Assembly (NCBI GenBank): GCA_020152595.1
Contig: JAIGNY010001483.1
Span: forward strand, 500,001-564,000
Source: Chiridota heheva
Taxonomy: Eukaryota; Echinodermata; Holothuroidea; Apodida; Chiridotidae
Reading direction: 5' to 3'
DNA length: 64,000 bases
Numbering within the stretch: position 1 is the first letter of the stretch; the number at the start of each line of letters is the position of its first letter. The position numbers and the translations under genes were made by a program. This document shows, piece by piece, positions 40,201 to 55,200 of the stretch. The notes under the pieces were generated by a model, which saw nothing but the letters and a program-made list of their open reading frames with translations, searched no databases and was not told the origin of the DNA.

Positions 40201-43200
40201 TGTCCAGCTACGTGCATTGGAGCATGACTTATTAGGGCCTAGTAAGTGTTGTCCAGCTACGTGCATTGGAGCATGACTTATTAGGGCCTAGTAAGTGTTG
40301 TCCAGCTACGTGCATTGGAGCATGACTTATTAGGGCCTAGTAAGTGTTGTCCAGCTACGTGCATTGGAGCATGACTTATTAGGGCCTAGTAAGTGTTATC
40401 CAGCTACGTGCATTGGAGCATGACTTATTAGGGCCTTTCTCTGTGCTCATTACCAAGTAGCTTTATATCTTACTCTTACTCAAGAGGAGTGCGGGTCATT
40501 CACTGGTTTATAAGCTTTGATACTATGCAGTACCCCTATTTGTAACAGATGTATTTAAATGTTGAAGGCACTCCACAATAATACACTTTGACTCTTCCTA
40601 TTTGGGGATTGAGAGTTATTTTTTACATTCTCAACTCAAACGCAACAAAAGTTTTGTATGCAGATGATACAACATAAGGTACTTACCTTAGTTTACAAGT
40701 GTGTAAATAACCAGGTACCAAATTACTTGAAGGATCTATTAGTCATTATACCTAATAGATGGAACACCAGGTCTACTACCTCATTTAAAAGTTATTTGAA
40801 CCATTTACTAAATGTAACACTTTTGCTGGTCGTTCTTTCAGTGTAATGAAACCGACATGGTGGAATGACCTACCAGATAATATGAAAGTTGCTCAGTCGG
40901 TAAATGTTTTTAAGCGTCATTTTGAAAACTTACCTTTTCAATCAATTTTAGTAGTATCTCCTGTTTTGTTTTGTATGTTGGTCCCATTGCGCTGGGGGAG
41001 CAGCTGCTGTTCTTGTTTTGTCATTGGGTTGGTGTTTTATTTGTAAAGCGCCACTGAAGATTGCCAGATTGAAGTGTGCGCTATATAAATTTATGGATTG
41101 TGGATTATTATACAACAAAACAAAGCAATTTTCACTGAAGGCAGATTTTATGAGTTGAATTAGTTATAGCTTGCCATTTTATTTGGAGCACCTGACAAAT
41201 GGATGTGTGTTATTCCAAATGAGACTAAATCTACTTGTGATCTGAGCTAAGAACAAGGTTGTCCTATCTTTGTGAAATAATTAGCTGCTACATTAAGCAA
41301 TATCAGTTTCTGGATACGGAAAAACTTATATTGCACACACAGTATTGTATTTTTGTACCCTTGACTTTTGCACAAATGAAAGAGTACACCTCCAATGCCA
41401 TTGGAGGGGACGTAAAGACGTTGGTCCGGATGGTAGATTCATTCCCTGGTTGGTTCTCTGAACACTTCTCGAAAAGAGCAGGGTGTTATCCTAGTGTTCA
41501 TTCACTTCCCATTCCAGCAAATTCCTTTGGTCCACACTGAAAACAAGTCACTGTGACTTATGCGTGCTTTCCCTGACATGTGCCTAAAAGTGCAAAACAA
41601 GACAGGCAAAAGTGGTTATCTTTTGTGACACCCTATGTGTCAGAGGCACAAAGAGGGTGAAGTAAAGGAGTGTGGCAATTTGTGAAATTTCAATTTATTG
41701 ATTCACATGGGTAGCATTATGCGAACCTATTTAATAACGATTACGACCGTCCGGCCGTCCACAGATTTGTCCTGAGATTTCTCGGAAATGTTACAGTTTT
41801 TTAAGAATTCCTTTGAAAATGTTAAAGTTTCTTTAGAGTTCCTCAGAAAAAGTTAAAGTTTCTTCAGATATCCTTATGCAAGGTTAGAATTTCCTTATAA
41901 AATGTTAAAGTTTTTCAGAGATACTTAAGATAGGATTGAAGACTAGTTTCCTTAAGAAGTCTACAATACATTTGATATTTTCTCAGAAGATAACTGTAAA
42001 GTGATATAATTTTCCAATATTCTTCAGAAATCTACAAGTCTTGCTTGTATACTTGGGATTTAAAATCCTTAAGATTCTTCAAAATATTTGGGCACCGACA
42101 GTTGTATCAGGCATGATTTTATAAACTCCACCTTTATTATTGTGCTCATTTGCATAAAGTTGCTGCAGTATTATGACCTGACCAGACTTTTTTTATTTAG
42201 TATGCTTAGTCAGGGAGTGTGACAGGATTTGATTGCCTATAAACATAGGGAGGGATGCCATGTGGGACATGGATGGGGGCCATGAAGGACATGTGACTTA
42301 ATATTTACCATGTTGTATACACCAAGGGCTATATCAGGCATAATTATTTGACTCCACCTTTTTTTCTTATTCAACAACTCATTTGCATATAAGTTATTAT
42401 ATGAAATGACACTTTAATAGTATGCTCAATCAGAGACTGTGATAGCTCGGATGAGACTTCTTATGGAGCTTATGTTATGTCATGTGAGACATAGGGTGGG
42501 ATGCCATGTGGGACATGGGGTGGGATGCCATGTGGGACATGGGGTGGGATGCCATGTGGGATATGGGGTGGAATGCCATGTGGAACAGGGTGGAATGCCA
42601 CGCAGGACATAGAGTGGATTGCCATGGGATGGAATGTCATGTGGGACATGGGATGTCATGTGGGACATGGGTTCCCACCCCATTTCAACAAGTCATTTGC
42701 ATATAACTTATAAACTGACACTTTCATACATAGTATGCTCAATCAGGGACTGTGATAGCTAAGATGAGACTTCTTAAGGAGCCTATGGGATGTCATGTGG
42801 GACATGGAGTGGGATGCCATGTGGGACATGGAATGGGATGCATGTGGGACATGGGGTGGGACGCCATGTGTAACAGGGTAGAATGTCATGTGGGACATGG
42901 TGGGATGCCACGAGTAACACAGAGTGTGACATAGGTTGGGATGCCTTGTGTGACATAAGGTAGGATGACATGTGTGACATAGGGTAGGAGGCTATGTGGG
43001 ACATAGGGTAGGAGGCCATGCGGATGTGGGACATGGGATGTGATGCCATGTGGGATTTAAAGTAGGATGTCATTGGAACATTAGGAGGGATACCATGTGG
43101 AACATATGGTGGGATGCTATGTGGAACATTAGGTGGGAAGCCACTGATGCGGGACACAGGGAAGGATGCCATGTGGGACATAGGGAGGGATGTCATGTGG

Positions 43201-46200
43201 TACATATGGTTGGATTAATGTGGGACATACATGTAGGATGGGATCCATGTGGGTCATAGCGTGGGATGCCATGTGGGACATATGGTGGAATGTCATGTGG
43301 GACATATGGTGGAATGCCATGTGAGACACTGTATGGTGGTTTGTTATGTGGGAGATATGGTGGAATGCCATGTGGGACAAGGCATGGGATGTCATGTGGG
43401 ACATGAGGTGGGATGTCATTTGGTACATGGGATGTGGGACATAGGGTGGAATGCCATGTGGGTCATAGGATGGTATGCCCTGTGGGACCTATAATGGAAT
43501 GCCACGTGGGACATGGGATGTCATGTGGGACATGGGGTGGGATGCCATGTGGAAGATATGGTGGAATGCCATGTGGGACATGAGATGGGATGCCATGTGG
43601 GATGCCATGTGGGACATGGGGTGAGATGCCATGTGGTACATGGGATGCCATGTGGGACTTAGTGTGAGATGCCATTTTTATAATTGGCCGGGTCATATAA
43701 TATGGGTGTTAATTTGCATAGGCATGGGAACCATGACGGTATTTACCGTTCTAGTTACTATTATATCTTTAGATAACAACCTCTTTCTTTCATTCCTATT
43801 TAATCATCCACAGAGTTAGACCCTGCCATAGGAAACACACCCTTAGCCCAGAGATTAAATGTGGAGAAGTGGGCATCATGGTCATTAGAGAATGGTCTCC
43901 AAACTCTCATAGACCATCTTGGACAGTTTCTTTACGAGCATAAGGTGGATATTAGAACTGCTACTTCCTGTAAGAAAATTGATTTCATTGATGCTCCAGA
44001 CACATCTCGAGAATCAAAAAAGGTGAATATTGTGTTCATTGTTTTCTTCTCTTTATTTAGGTGAGGATAGTATACGGATAAATAGATGGTAAAAGTAATT
44101 AAATGCAGACATGTTTAAATCCAAACAAAGCAATTTAATGATGTGAAAATAGACTTTCATAGCAATCTGCGTACTGATACTAAATACAATTTTCACATAG
44201 AAAACACTGACTGCCTGAAATTATGAGTGTAAAAATGACTTCATTAACTTTGTTGGAGGAAAGTAAAATTTACTTTGTCATTCTTTTGACAGAAATGCCC
44301 AATCTTCAATCTTCACAAATTAAGTTATACCCCATAGGTGTATGCTGTGGAACACTTCTTTTCACGTTGATGCATTTCTGCATGTTTCACACAATGACCT
44401 TTGATACAGGCATGGGGCAGTCCATAAAGTACACATCAGGTCCATTGTTTTGACTCGCACCTCCCCGTACACAAATTGTATACTTTGGCATTAAACCCCC
44501 ATATGCATACGCAGTAAAGTAGATTAAACCCAAACTTCCTGTAACATTTCTGTTGGTAAATGGGGAAATGATGCAGAAAACTCAAACAAAATGGCCTATT
44601 CATTTCCAGAAATAGCAGCCACAAGCAATGGAAGCATGCATGGATAGTATTACAATATTTGTAACACTTCAATCAAATTATTTCACTGCAAACGTACAAA
44701 CAATAGCAACATTCCCTGCGCTCTCTTAAAAAAAAAAGCATTAAAAACCATTTGAGCATAGACCATTAAAGAAATATGCATGATGATATTGCTTAAATGT
44801 TTGGTGCAGTAAATATCTACAACATTAAGGTGTAAGGTTGTTTTGGTGACAGTTTCTCAAACTAATGATGATGATGTCGAATGCCATGGTGATCGCTTAG
44901 TAAAGTCTGTAAGCCAATTGACTGGCAAGTCTTCAGCGTATTGAAGGACTGCTATGCCACCATTAAGACAAAAGAGTGGGCAATTGTCCACTATGTGGTG
45001 CATCATCTGCATTTTGCCACAGAGGCGATGCAGCATGTGCTCACTTGTAAAGGCTGCTGCGGCATGTCCCTGCATCAGTGCAGAGCTGGTTGAGAAGGCT
45101 CCATTGACCTTGAGGGAGATTCATACCCGAATGCTGGATGTTTGGGTCAGTGACCAGGAACTTGTGCTGGACATTAGTTTTGTCCCACTGTTTGCACCAC
45201 AGGTCTTCTGCAGTTGCCTGGGAGATTGGATTTGAACTTACTTTGGGTGAAATTTGATATTACTGAGCAGAGGGAGCTGAAGATTGGATCTGATCTTAAT
45301 AATCTTAATAAGGACCAGCGTGGATGTGCCAACCTCTTTTTGAATGTCTGGAAGAGCAATGTTACTCAGGACTGCGTGTCTTTTGGAAAGGACTGATTCC
45401 TTTAGAATCAATATTGGACTATTCCTTGTCCAAACTGATGCCGCATATGCTTGTGGCTAGTTAATAATATATTTTTGAACACATATGCCTGGTAATTTCC
45501 ACTTTCATATTGAATCAAATCTGTTATTCTGTTGTTTGAGGTGACTTTAATCCTTATCTCATTCATCATTTACATGGTAGAACTTTTTGTTCAACATTCA
45601 TGTGAATCAAACGTTTGAAGATGGCAAAACTTTCACTCTTGGTAGTTTAGAAATAACTATGAATGTTATTATTATTTACATGCACTTCATTTTATCGTAA
45701 AATGAGTACAATGTGCTAGCCTGCAATGGACTGGTGTCCTGTCCAGGAGGGGTGGTGATGGTGGTGGAGAAAGAGGGAAGGGGGGGTGTCATGTTCTCTC
45801 ATCTGTGTTCACCAACAAAACAGGAGATAAGCACCAGCCTGATGAGCCAATTTATCACTTCTACAAACAAGACGCATTCAGTGATACTTTGCACACCAGA
45901 AAATGCCAACGCATTATTATACAATTATAGATAAAATTGATCATATTGCCTGAACAATAAAATGTGTTTTAATCAAGTTTCTTTCCAAAAAATGTATAAA
46001 GTAGCTGAATTTATTTAAGTAGGGTTTTTTCGATATGCACCATATGTTTCTTCCTGAATTTGGACCAGTGGCGTAGCCAGGATTTCCATATTGGTGGGGC
46101 AAGTAATAGCAATAAACCGACAGGATACTAAATATGGCCCCTGCCATCGAACGCACTAATTTTAAACCAATAAAAATGGAATATCGAGGAATATTGGTTT

Positions 46201-49200
46201 GGTGCTTGCCCCCTCTACCCACCCTTTGGCTATGCCACTGGGTGCTTCATAATATTAAACCTTAAAACAATAGTAACTTGCTTTGATAAGATATATATTT
46301 TGAATAAAGAGTTTAACAATGACATATTTTATGTACATTAAAATAAACCAAACAATATTTTGGATTTAAAACCAGCGGGGTTCTTTCAGCCATTCCATAC
46401 ACTGTCATATTTACTGTACTTCGGGTTAGAGTAATGGAGATCAATTTAAATGGTATCATCAAAAGAGCTTTATATTGTAACTAAAAAGACGTTGGAGATG
46501 GATACAACAAGTAACAAGGAGATATAACCGTTGCTTCGCAAAGACCGCACCCTTACACTGGATTCCGGAGGGTAAACGAAAGGAAAGTTGAGACCCAAAA
46601 TCACATGGAAGCGATGAGGCAGACCATAAGAAGTTCAACCACACCAGGAATACAATTGGGATGATGGCCAAAGATGGACAGAAGTAGAAGACCTTTGTTG
46701 CTTCCCAATATGCCAGAGGGGCATGATAGGCAGTAAGTAAGGGTTGCCACTGGTGAGGGAGGTTTGCAGTACAATACTGAAAGTGCCTCAACCAGTTGCG
46801 ATTAAGGGTTGGATGGTATACAATTGCAATGAAAAATATGGTTATGACATATCTTCTGTGACAGCAGTTCTGAGCCCAAGACGATGTTACGTGTTTTGCA
46901 ATGCCAACTGTTGCAGGATTCGTGCTCAACTGCAGATCTTGCCATGAACAATGTTAAAGCCCAGAACTGTTAATCATTGCATTCAAGTGTTTTAGTATAT
47001 CGACACAACTGAAAAAGAAGTGGATTTGCAAACTAAGCAAGTAGGATGGGATGGGTGGCCTGATTTAGAGGTTGAGACAACTCCATCAAAATAACCAATG
47101 TCCAAATGGCAATCAACATTAAAAATGAATGAATTGCTCATGCAGTTCCCTGTGACATTTATGGTGGATTAGATACAGTATGCTGCAAATGCTTATTTTG
47201 AACAAAATACAATTCATACAGCTAGCTGTTCTTTAGATCATCCCTTTAGTTGAATTATGATCACTTACGTACCTACCAGTGATTGATTAGTAATGTTGCA
47301 AATGCTCATTTTGAACAAGAAACAATTCCTATAAAGATAACTGGTTTTATTTGTGTACATTGTGGGAAGGGTTTGTATCATACTACAGTAATGTCTGTTT
47401 TGTAATTATCATCCACTTCTACTGTACTATATTGGGTGGATTGGAAATGCTGCCAATTTTTTTTTTTTTTTTTTTTTTAATGCATGATGATGTACAGTAC
47501 AATTCCTACTGAGATGAATGGTTTCAGTTTGTACATTGTGGAATGGTTTGCATCCCACCCATGGGTTATCATACATACTTTATATCTTTCCAGATTTATC
47601 GACTGTATGCTGAATAAAAAGTTTTGCAAATGGTTTATTTACAACCAAGTTCATTTTTTTGGTACTTTTTATTGCAGATTGCAAGGATTCACATGGAAGG
47701 TAGCAGCGATGTATTAGAAACAGATGTTCTGTTTGCAACTATACCATCAACGAGTAAGTTGATGCAAAATGTTGTAGTTATCCCTTTGTTGATAAAGAGG
47801 GGGTATAGCATCTTTGCCCTTCTTCTGTCTGTCTACATCAATTGTTTGTCCAACCTCATGCATTGTTCAGCTATTTAGGAACAAAAGATTTCTGCCTTTG
47901 GAAAGGAATTCCAACTAATTTTATGAAAGGAATTTTATATAAAGAAGATTTTTGTCTTGAAAGAACTTCCAGTACAAGCATTCCTGATATGAATAGCAAT
48001 TAAAATATTTGTTCTGGCATGAAAAAAAGCAAACAATAAAGGCAGACCCTCAAAAGAATTTGTAATGAAGTGTCTTGGACATGAATAGAAACAAAACAGT
48101 AAGTCCTCACTTGACATTAAGTCTAACCTTGCAATACCTTTTGTGTCTTAAGCCTCGACAAAATCTAAAATCTTTTGGGGGTCTATATTGCTCACAACAG
48201 AAACCACAATCAAGCAATTAGCAATTACACTAGATTTGCACACACTTCACCTCACTTTCCATGGTCATAATCTGACATTGATAGTAAACAAATTTCACTG
48301 CAGCTGCACTGACTTTCACACTCAACACAAGGACGCAAGTATTCCCCTGTGGTCAATATGTCTGGCTTGAAGTAATTTACAAATAGGACGGTATTTAACA
48401 GGGAAGGTTTTCTTTGTTTATTGATTAGTGATTTTAAGTGATGTTTATTCAACCATGTAGAATTTGAGAATTTTGAACTGAAAATCCATTGCAACAGATT
48501 TTCGTCATGAATAGAGTGGGAAAGTAATAGACATAAAATACATAAAATAATTTGTAATTAAGTGTCTTGGGAAGGAATAGGAAAAAACAATAAGTTAAAC
48601 AATAGCTCTGATGCTTTAAAAGAATTTGTAATTAAATGTCTTGGGAGATGAATAGGAAAAAACAATAAGTGCTTCTGTAAATTATCAGGAGATAATGAGG
48701 AAGGAGCTGTGGTGCAATGGATTATTGGGATAGCATGGGGGACACAAGGGGAGGGGATGGAATGTAAGATGGGGTGGAATGGCATGTGAGACAGGGTGGC
48801 ATGGTATGTGGGACAGGGTGGCAAGGTATATAGTGGGATGTCTTCTTGATTGCAGGTGTGCCTATGGGTCATGTGGTGGAATAGCATGTGGATTTCATGT
48901 ATAATTTCCTGTAGACACTGATGTAGGATGGGATGGCATGTAGAACAGAGGGTGGGATGGCATGTGGGACAGAGAGTTAAAAGTGTGTTTGTTTTGCAAT
49001 AACATTGTTAAAAAATAGCACCCAGTTTTCCCAGAAAGATGTTTAAAAGTTACAGTATATTATTTCAACTTCATATTTTTAACAAACTTGTAAGACTGAC
49101 AGAAATCTTGTTCTATTGTTGTCCAGAGAAAGTTACACATTCTGTTACAGAGGGCCAAGTTCTACAAAAAAAAAGGACTAGTACTTTGTGGGGTACATCT

Positions 49201-52200
49201 GATCAGGTAGAACAATTTAGATACATGCAAAATATGAAGGATTGAAACTATCAAAGATTATTCATTCATCATAATATTATTTATCAAGTTCAATTCTTAA
49301 AAGGTTAATTTGAAGGTGTTTCTTTGAAAATGACTCCTGTAGAAAGTCACTTACAATGCTTAACGTATTTCGTTAGAAATTGATTAAAACTTTTTAAATT
49401 TGTTTTTGTCAAAAAGAATTCAAATCCTTAATTAGAGTTACTACATATCAGTAGACTTATTTAATTTCTCTTCTGGTATATCTACTAGTTGTGAGTCTTA
49501 AGATATAAGAAAACTTGCTGTAATGTTACTCACTCCTCACCTGAAGTGGATCAGTGCTACTCGAATCTAATAGAACTTTAAATTTGAATATTTTCCTAAA
49601 GGTCTAGCACAGTAGCATGTAATAGTTTTTACATTATGTAAAAGAACATTTCTGAGTTAAATAATTGCTTTTGAATATTTGAAAAAAATTGTGCAGCTTT
49701 CCTGTTATGGGCAATCAAAATGGCAAGATTTTATAATTCAGGCCGACTTTTTGATCTTATCAGATGAACACAGCTCAATATTGTGAAGTTATTCTTTTAA
49801 ATGTGTTCTTTAGTTTTATAACAGTTAATAAGATACCTCTTACCCTAAGGGTATAATCAAGTTTTGAAATTCTGGATGAAATCAAATATTGACTTTCAAA
49901 ATATATTTTAGAGAAGATTGAAAAACAAAGGAATATATGTATAAACAATGCACAAAGTATTGCACATAAAGGCCAACAAATTGAAAATGCCATAAAACGG
50001 TTAGTTTCTAACTGTATTTAGTGTGAGTTCTTGCTGTATTAATGGTCCATTCAATATTTTGAATTATTTACGTTCCATTACATCTAGATGTCATCTGACC
50101 TTTAACGAAATAAGATTTTTGAACAATGTCTTTGTCATGTAATTCCTTTTTGTTCTCTTTCCTATTAGATGAATATTCATGACCATTAAAACTATTCTTT
50201 GAAGAGAAAAAAGAGATGGTCTTTGTCATTTCAACAATGCTGTGTTTGTCTTTCTAGAACTATCGCATCTTCTTTCATCGGACCATCAGGTTTTAGCTCA
50301 AAAACTCAGCAGGATAGAGGAAGTCACTGTAGCAGTGGTCAATATTGAGATGGAGGGTAAAGTCTTGCCGCATGAGGTATGGGGTTATATGGTTCATTAT
50401 ACTACCTTAGCGTTCCTTCCTTCTCCTAATAGTGGAGAATGAGGCCTCTAGTGTCTGTTGATCCAGTTTCTCAACCCAATCCGTTCTCTCTCTTTCTTCA
50501 CAATTCTTCTCCATGTCATCAACATTCTCCCCTTCTTTCTTTGTCCATCTGGTGTCTAAGTATTCTACTGTACTTGTTGGGCTCATTTTGTTATACATGG
50601 CCAATAAGTTTCCATCTTTGCTCTTTCATCATAATACTCAATGGCTTCAGTTTGGCCCTTCATAGAGCTCCTCATTGGAAGTCTTTTCTGGCCATCTTAT
50701 TCTGAGTATTCTACTCAAGCATTTTCTGTGCAATGTACAGTATCTATTCTCCCCTCTGTGTCTCTGAGCGATACAGTAATTCTGCTGTTGCATTTTTGTT
50801 AGGATCCTCAATGTGGTTCATCTAGATAAGGATTCATAGCTCCAAATCTTTCCTAGCTGAGCAGAAGCTCCCCTTGCTGTACCAAGCCCTCTGATTATGT
50901 CCTCTGGGATCCTCCGTGGCTGTATAGCGCAAGCATGTGAAGTACGCAACATCTTCAATGTTTTCATCGTTAACTTCGCTCATAATATAGGTTCATTATG
51001 TTGGATCATAATGTAAGTAGCCGAACTCTTCCAAAAAAAAACCTTGGATACAATTATCTCCTTCCTTCATCATGCTTCCCTTTACAACCATATTTAGTCC
51101 TCCTTCCCCACCCCTTCTCTCTCTACATTATTTTTTCCACCCATGCACCTCTATCAATCCCAGCTTTCTGGCTTTTAGTTCTCGTGTTCTCTCAATCTTC
51201 CCCTGTTTATTCTCCTTCCTACCTCTAGAATAATCTAACCCCTCAGGCACAATTTGACCCTTGCTGTTGTGGTGCTGTTAAACTCTCATCAAACAAACAA
51301 ACAAACATAATGTAAGCATGCAATACTTTATAACTATTATATAACCATTCAAACTCTAGCTCTACCACAAAGAAGTGCATTAAGACCATGAGCACCATTC
51401 CACCAATACATCACAAATACTGCCTATGTGTATAAAACAGAAATCTGGGATTTCCATGAGTTAGACACTTTGTAAGATTTTGAAACAAGTTGAAGATGGA
51501 CTTTCTGGGACTTTTTGATGGATCAAGTCCAAATTTCTGTAGATTTAAGTATTACATTAATATCTACAATCTTATACAAAAATTTGTTAGAACACTTCAT
51601 GAAAATTTGTACTGCTTCTATATGTGAACATGCTTTTCTGTTCATTATTATTCAACATCGATACATCATAAATAATGGTGCTTCTTCTGAATGGGTTTTA
51701 TTCTGTATTCTTTCATTAGCTCAACAATTCAAAAAATAATAGAGCTATTCTACTTTCCTTGGCGTCGGCGTCAGGTTAAAGTTTTTGGTTAAAGTTTTCT
51801 TTGTTTGTTGGTTAAAGTTTTTGGATGAGTTTGTTATGATAATGACATTCCTGACATGAATAGCAATTAGAATATTAGTCTTGGGATGAATGATAACAAA
51901 TAAAAGATTCCTTGCCTCTAACAATTTTTTAATTAGATGTCGTGGGTATGAAAAGAAATATAAATAGGGTTTATCGAGTAGTTTTTTGTTATGATGGAGT
52001 AGTTTTTGTTATGATGGAGTAGTTTTTTGTTATAATGGGGGTAGTTTTTTTGTTATGATGGAGTAGTGTTTTGTTATAATAGAGTAGGTTTTTGTTAGGA
52101 TGGAGTAGTTTTTGTTTTAATGGAGTAGTTTTTTGTTATGATGGAGTAGTTTTTTGTTATGATGGAGTAGTTTTTTTGTTATGATGGAGTAGTTTTTTGT

Positions 52201-55200
52201 TATAATAGAGTAGGTTTTTGTTAGGATGGAGTAGTTTTTGTTTTAATGGAGTAATTTTTTGTTATGATGGAGTAGTTTTTTGTTATGATGGAGTAGTTTT
52301 TCGTTATGATAGAGTAGTTTTTGTTATGATGGAGTAGTTTTTGTTATGATAATGACATTCCTGACATGAATAGCAATACAAATGTTTGTCTTTTCATGAA
52401 TAAAGAAGCAAATAAAAAATTTCTTACCTCTAAAGAATTGTAAGTCAGGGGTTTAGGTATGAAAAAAAATATAAACAATAAGTGGAATGTGGGGTAGAAG
52501 ATGACATGATAATAAAGTAGCAGTAGGAATTAGGATGAGGGTGGTATTTTATGTGTGGGACAGGGTAGAATTGTATGTAGGGTGGGGTGGCATGTTGGTC
52601 AGGATACATTGGCATGTTGGACAGGGTGGGTTGGCATGTGCAACAGGGTGGGTTGGCATGTGGAGCAGGGAGGGTTAGCATGTGGAACAGGGTGGGTCGG
52701 CATGTGGGACAGGGTGAATGGCATGTGGTGGGTTGTCATCTGGATTTCAGTTGTGATGGCATTTGGGTCATGCATGTGGTGGAATAACATACATTATGTG
52801 GTTTTCAGGTGGGATTGCATGTAGTATAGGCGTGGGATGACATTTGGGGTGGAATGTGGGACAGGCTGGAATGTACATTATTAGCGGTGAGGGGATTTGT
52901 ATCGTTGCCCATGTCTGGTTTGTCATACGTTAAGCAATATTGTTTCGCATAATTTTGCTTTGATGTACATTGTACATTTTCCATGCTGCTTGACACACAT
53001 ATTTTCTTAAATTAGAAGTTATATTACAATCCAGGATGTAGTTCTAGGAATGTGTAAGGGTTTCGAGAGGGTACAGATGGGAAAGGGGTTTAATGACATT
53101 CTTTCATTGATATTGGCAAGTCAGGGCCTCTCCTTTCTTTGTTGTTTAATTAATAGAACTAAAAGAGGTGTTGTACTTATCAAGACTGCTAGCATTTACA
53201 CGTTTTCTTAGTTACTGGGTGAGGTAACCTTAAGCTTTTTTTGTCTTAAAAAATCTGGGAAAATTCAAAAGATATTTTGAAGCTCGTAGTAAAATACTGT
53301 GAAAATTAACAAAGCAAATGAATGTAAGTGCATCTTTCAAAGCTCAAGTAATTTGAAATCATCTGTTCCTGTTACCCTATTTCTGTATATACTTCCCTCA
53401 AGCCCATTCTTTATACCAGCTTTGAGTAGTCGAGCATACTGCCTTCCGACAGTTCTTGTTTTTATTTGATATTTCTTTATTCTTAGGACATTTGCATAAT
53501 TTCCTTGATGTCCCTAGTGTACCCTACCCTACATTAATACCTTAATTGTGCCCTCCTTCCCCCCTCCCTCCCCCCCCCCCTCCGTTTAGTTCTGTGTTGA
53601 CCATTGTTAATGTTTACTTTTTCAAATTAGAAGTGGGGTGAGAGTCAAAAATTGAGGAAGGAAATAATCAATAATATACACTTAATATTTAGTTATTTAC
53701 GACGCTGAACTGTGCCAACAGTTTTGTCCAAGATTATAGATCATAGACACTCAACAGGTTTGTCCAAGATTATAGATCATAGACACTCAGTTTTGTCCAA
53801 GATTATAGATAATAATAATAGGAACATTTATATAGCGCTTAATCCACACTGTGGAGTATGCTCAAAGCACTTATACAATAAAAATGATAGGTTAATGTAA
53901 ATAAACGATTAATGTAAATTATAATAAAAATCAATAATACTTCTTAAACAAATATGTTTTGAACTGAGATTTAAACGTATTCAAAAATGTAATGTCTTTC
54001 ATGGATTTCGGAATATCATTCCATTTTCTGGCGGCTGCCACTGTGAAAGACCTGTAACCAAAAGATTTTAGTCTCCACTTTGGTATATCCAGCAATTGCT
54101 TGTCACTAGACCTGAGACACCTTTTTGGCTGATAGATGGACAGAAGCTCACAGAGGTATTCTGGTGCTGATCTCTTCATACACTGGTAGGCTAAACACAA
54201 TATTTTATACTCGATTCTAGCTTCAACTGGTAGCCAGTGCAAAAGCTTTAACGCGGCTGTAATACTGTCACGTTTTGATGTTTTAGTGACAATACGTGCA
54301 GCTTTGTTTTGTATCCTTTGCAATCGTTTGATGTTCTCATGTGACGCACCTACAAGCAGACTTGCAATAATCAAGACGTGATAGGATTAATGACCTTGCC
54401 AATGCTGAAGCCGTCTCTTGAGTCAGAAGGTGTCTGATGCTGCCAATATTGTGCAAGTGGTAGTTGCAGATCCTGTCAAGCTCTGTGATATGCTTCTCCA
54501 TGGTCAGTTCCGATTGAAGAATACACCAAGATTTTTCACTGATTTAGAGAATGGGATTGAGGTCAGACAAACCGAGATATGACTGATGTCTGTGTTGAGC
54601 AGTCTGGACTTTGGTCCTACAAGCATAGCTTCTGTCTTGCACTCGTTAAGTTTGAACATCTTGTTCCCCATCCAAGACTTTATGCTTGTTGTACATAGAT
54701 CATAGACACTCAACAGTTTTGTCTAAGATTATAGATCATAGACACTCAACAGTTTTGTCCAAGATTATAGATCATAGACACTCAGCAGTTGTGTCCAAGG
54801 TTGTAGATCATAGACACTCAACAATTTTGTCCAACATTATAGATCATAGACACTCAACACTTTTGTCCAAGTTCATAGATCATAGACACTCAACAGTTTT
54901 GTACAAGATTATAGATCATAGACATCCAACAGGTTTGTCCAAGGTTATAGATCATAGACATTCAGTTTTGTCCAAGATTATAGGTTATAAACATTCAACA
55001 GGTTTGTCCAAGATTATAGATCATAGACATTCAGTTTTGTCTAAAATTATAGATCATAGACATTCAACACTTGTGTCCAAGAATATAGATCATAGACATT
55101 CAACAGTTTTGTTCAAAATTATAGATCATAGACACTCAACAGTTTTGTCTAAGTTTATAGATCATTGACACTCAACAGATTTGTCCAAGATTATAGATCA

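Noticed and set aside
42480..43696. His/Met/Pro-rich (SHMASHPMSH) and Trp/Met-rich (MWDMGWDA) frames in intron 4
   Set aside because: Both strands are open because the 24-bp unit is a multiple of three and lacks stops; no coding evidence beyond that.
46459..46929. 156-codon minus-strand frame with hydrophobic segments, possibly a membrane protein
   Set aside because: The opposite strand shows a recognisable LINE C-terminal remnant (LHWIPEGKRK ... MAKDGQ), so this frame is a shadow; no family is recognised for it.
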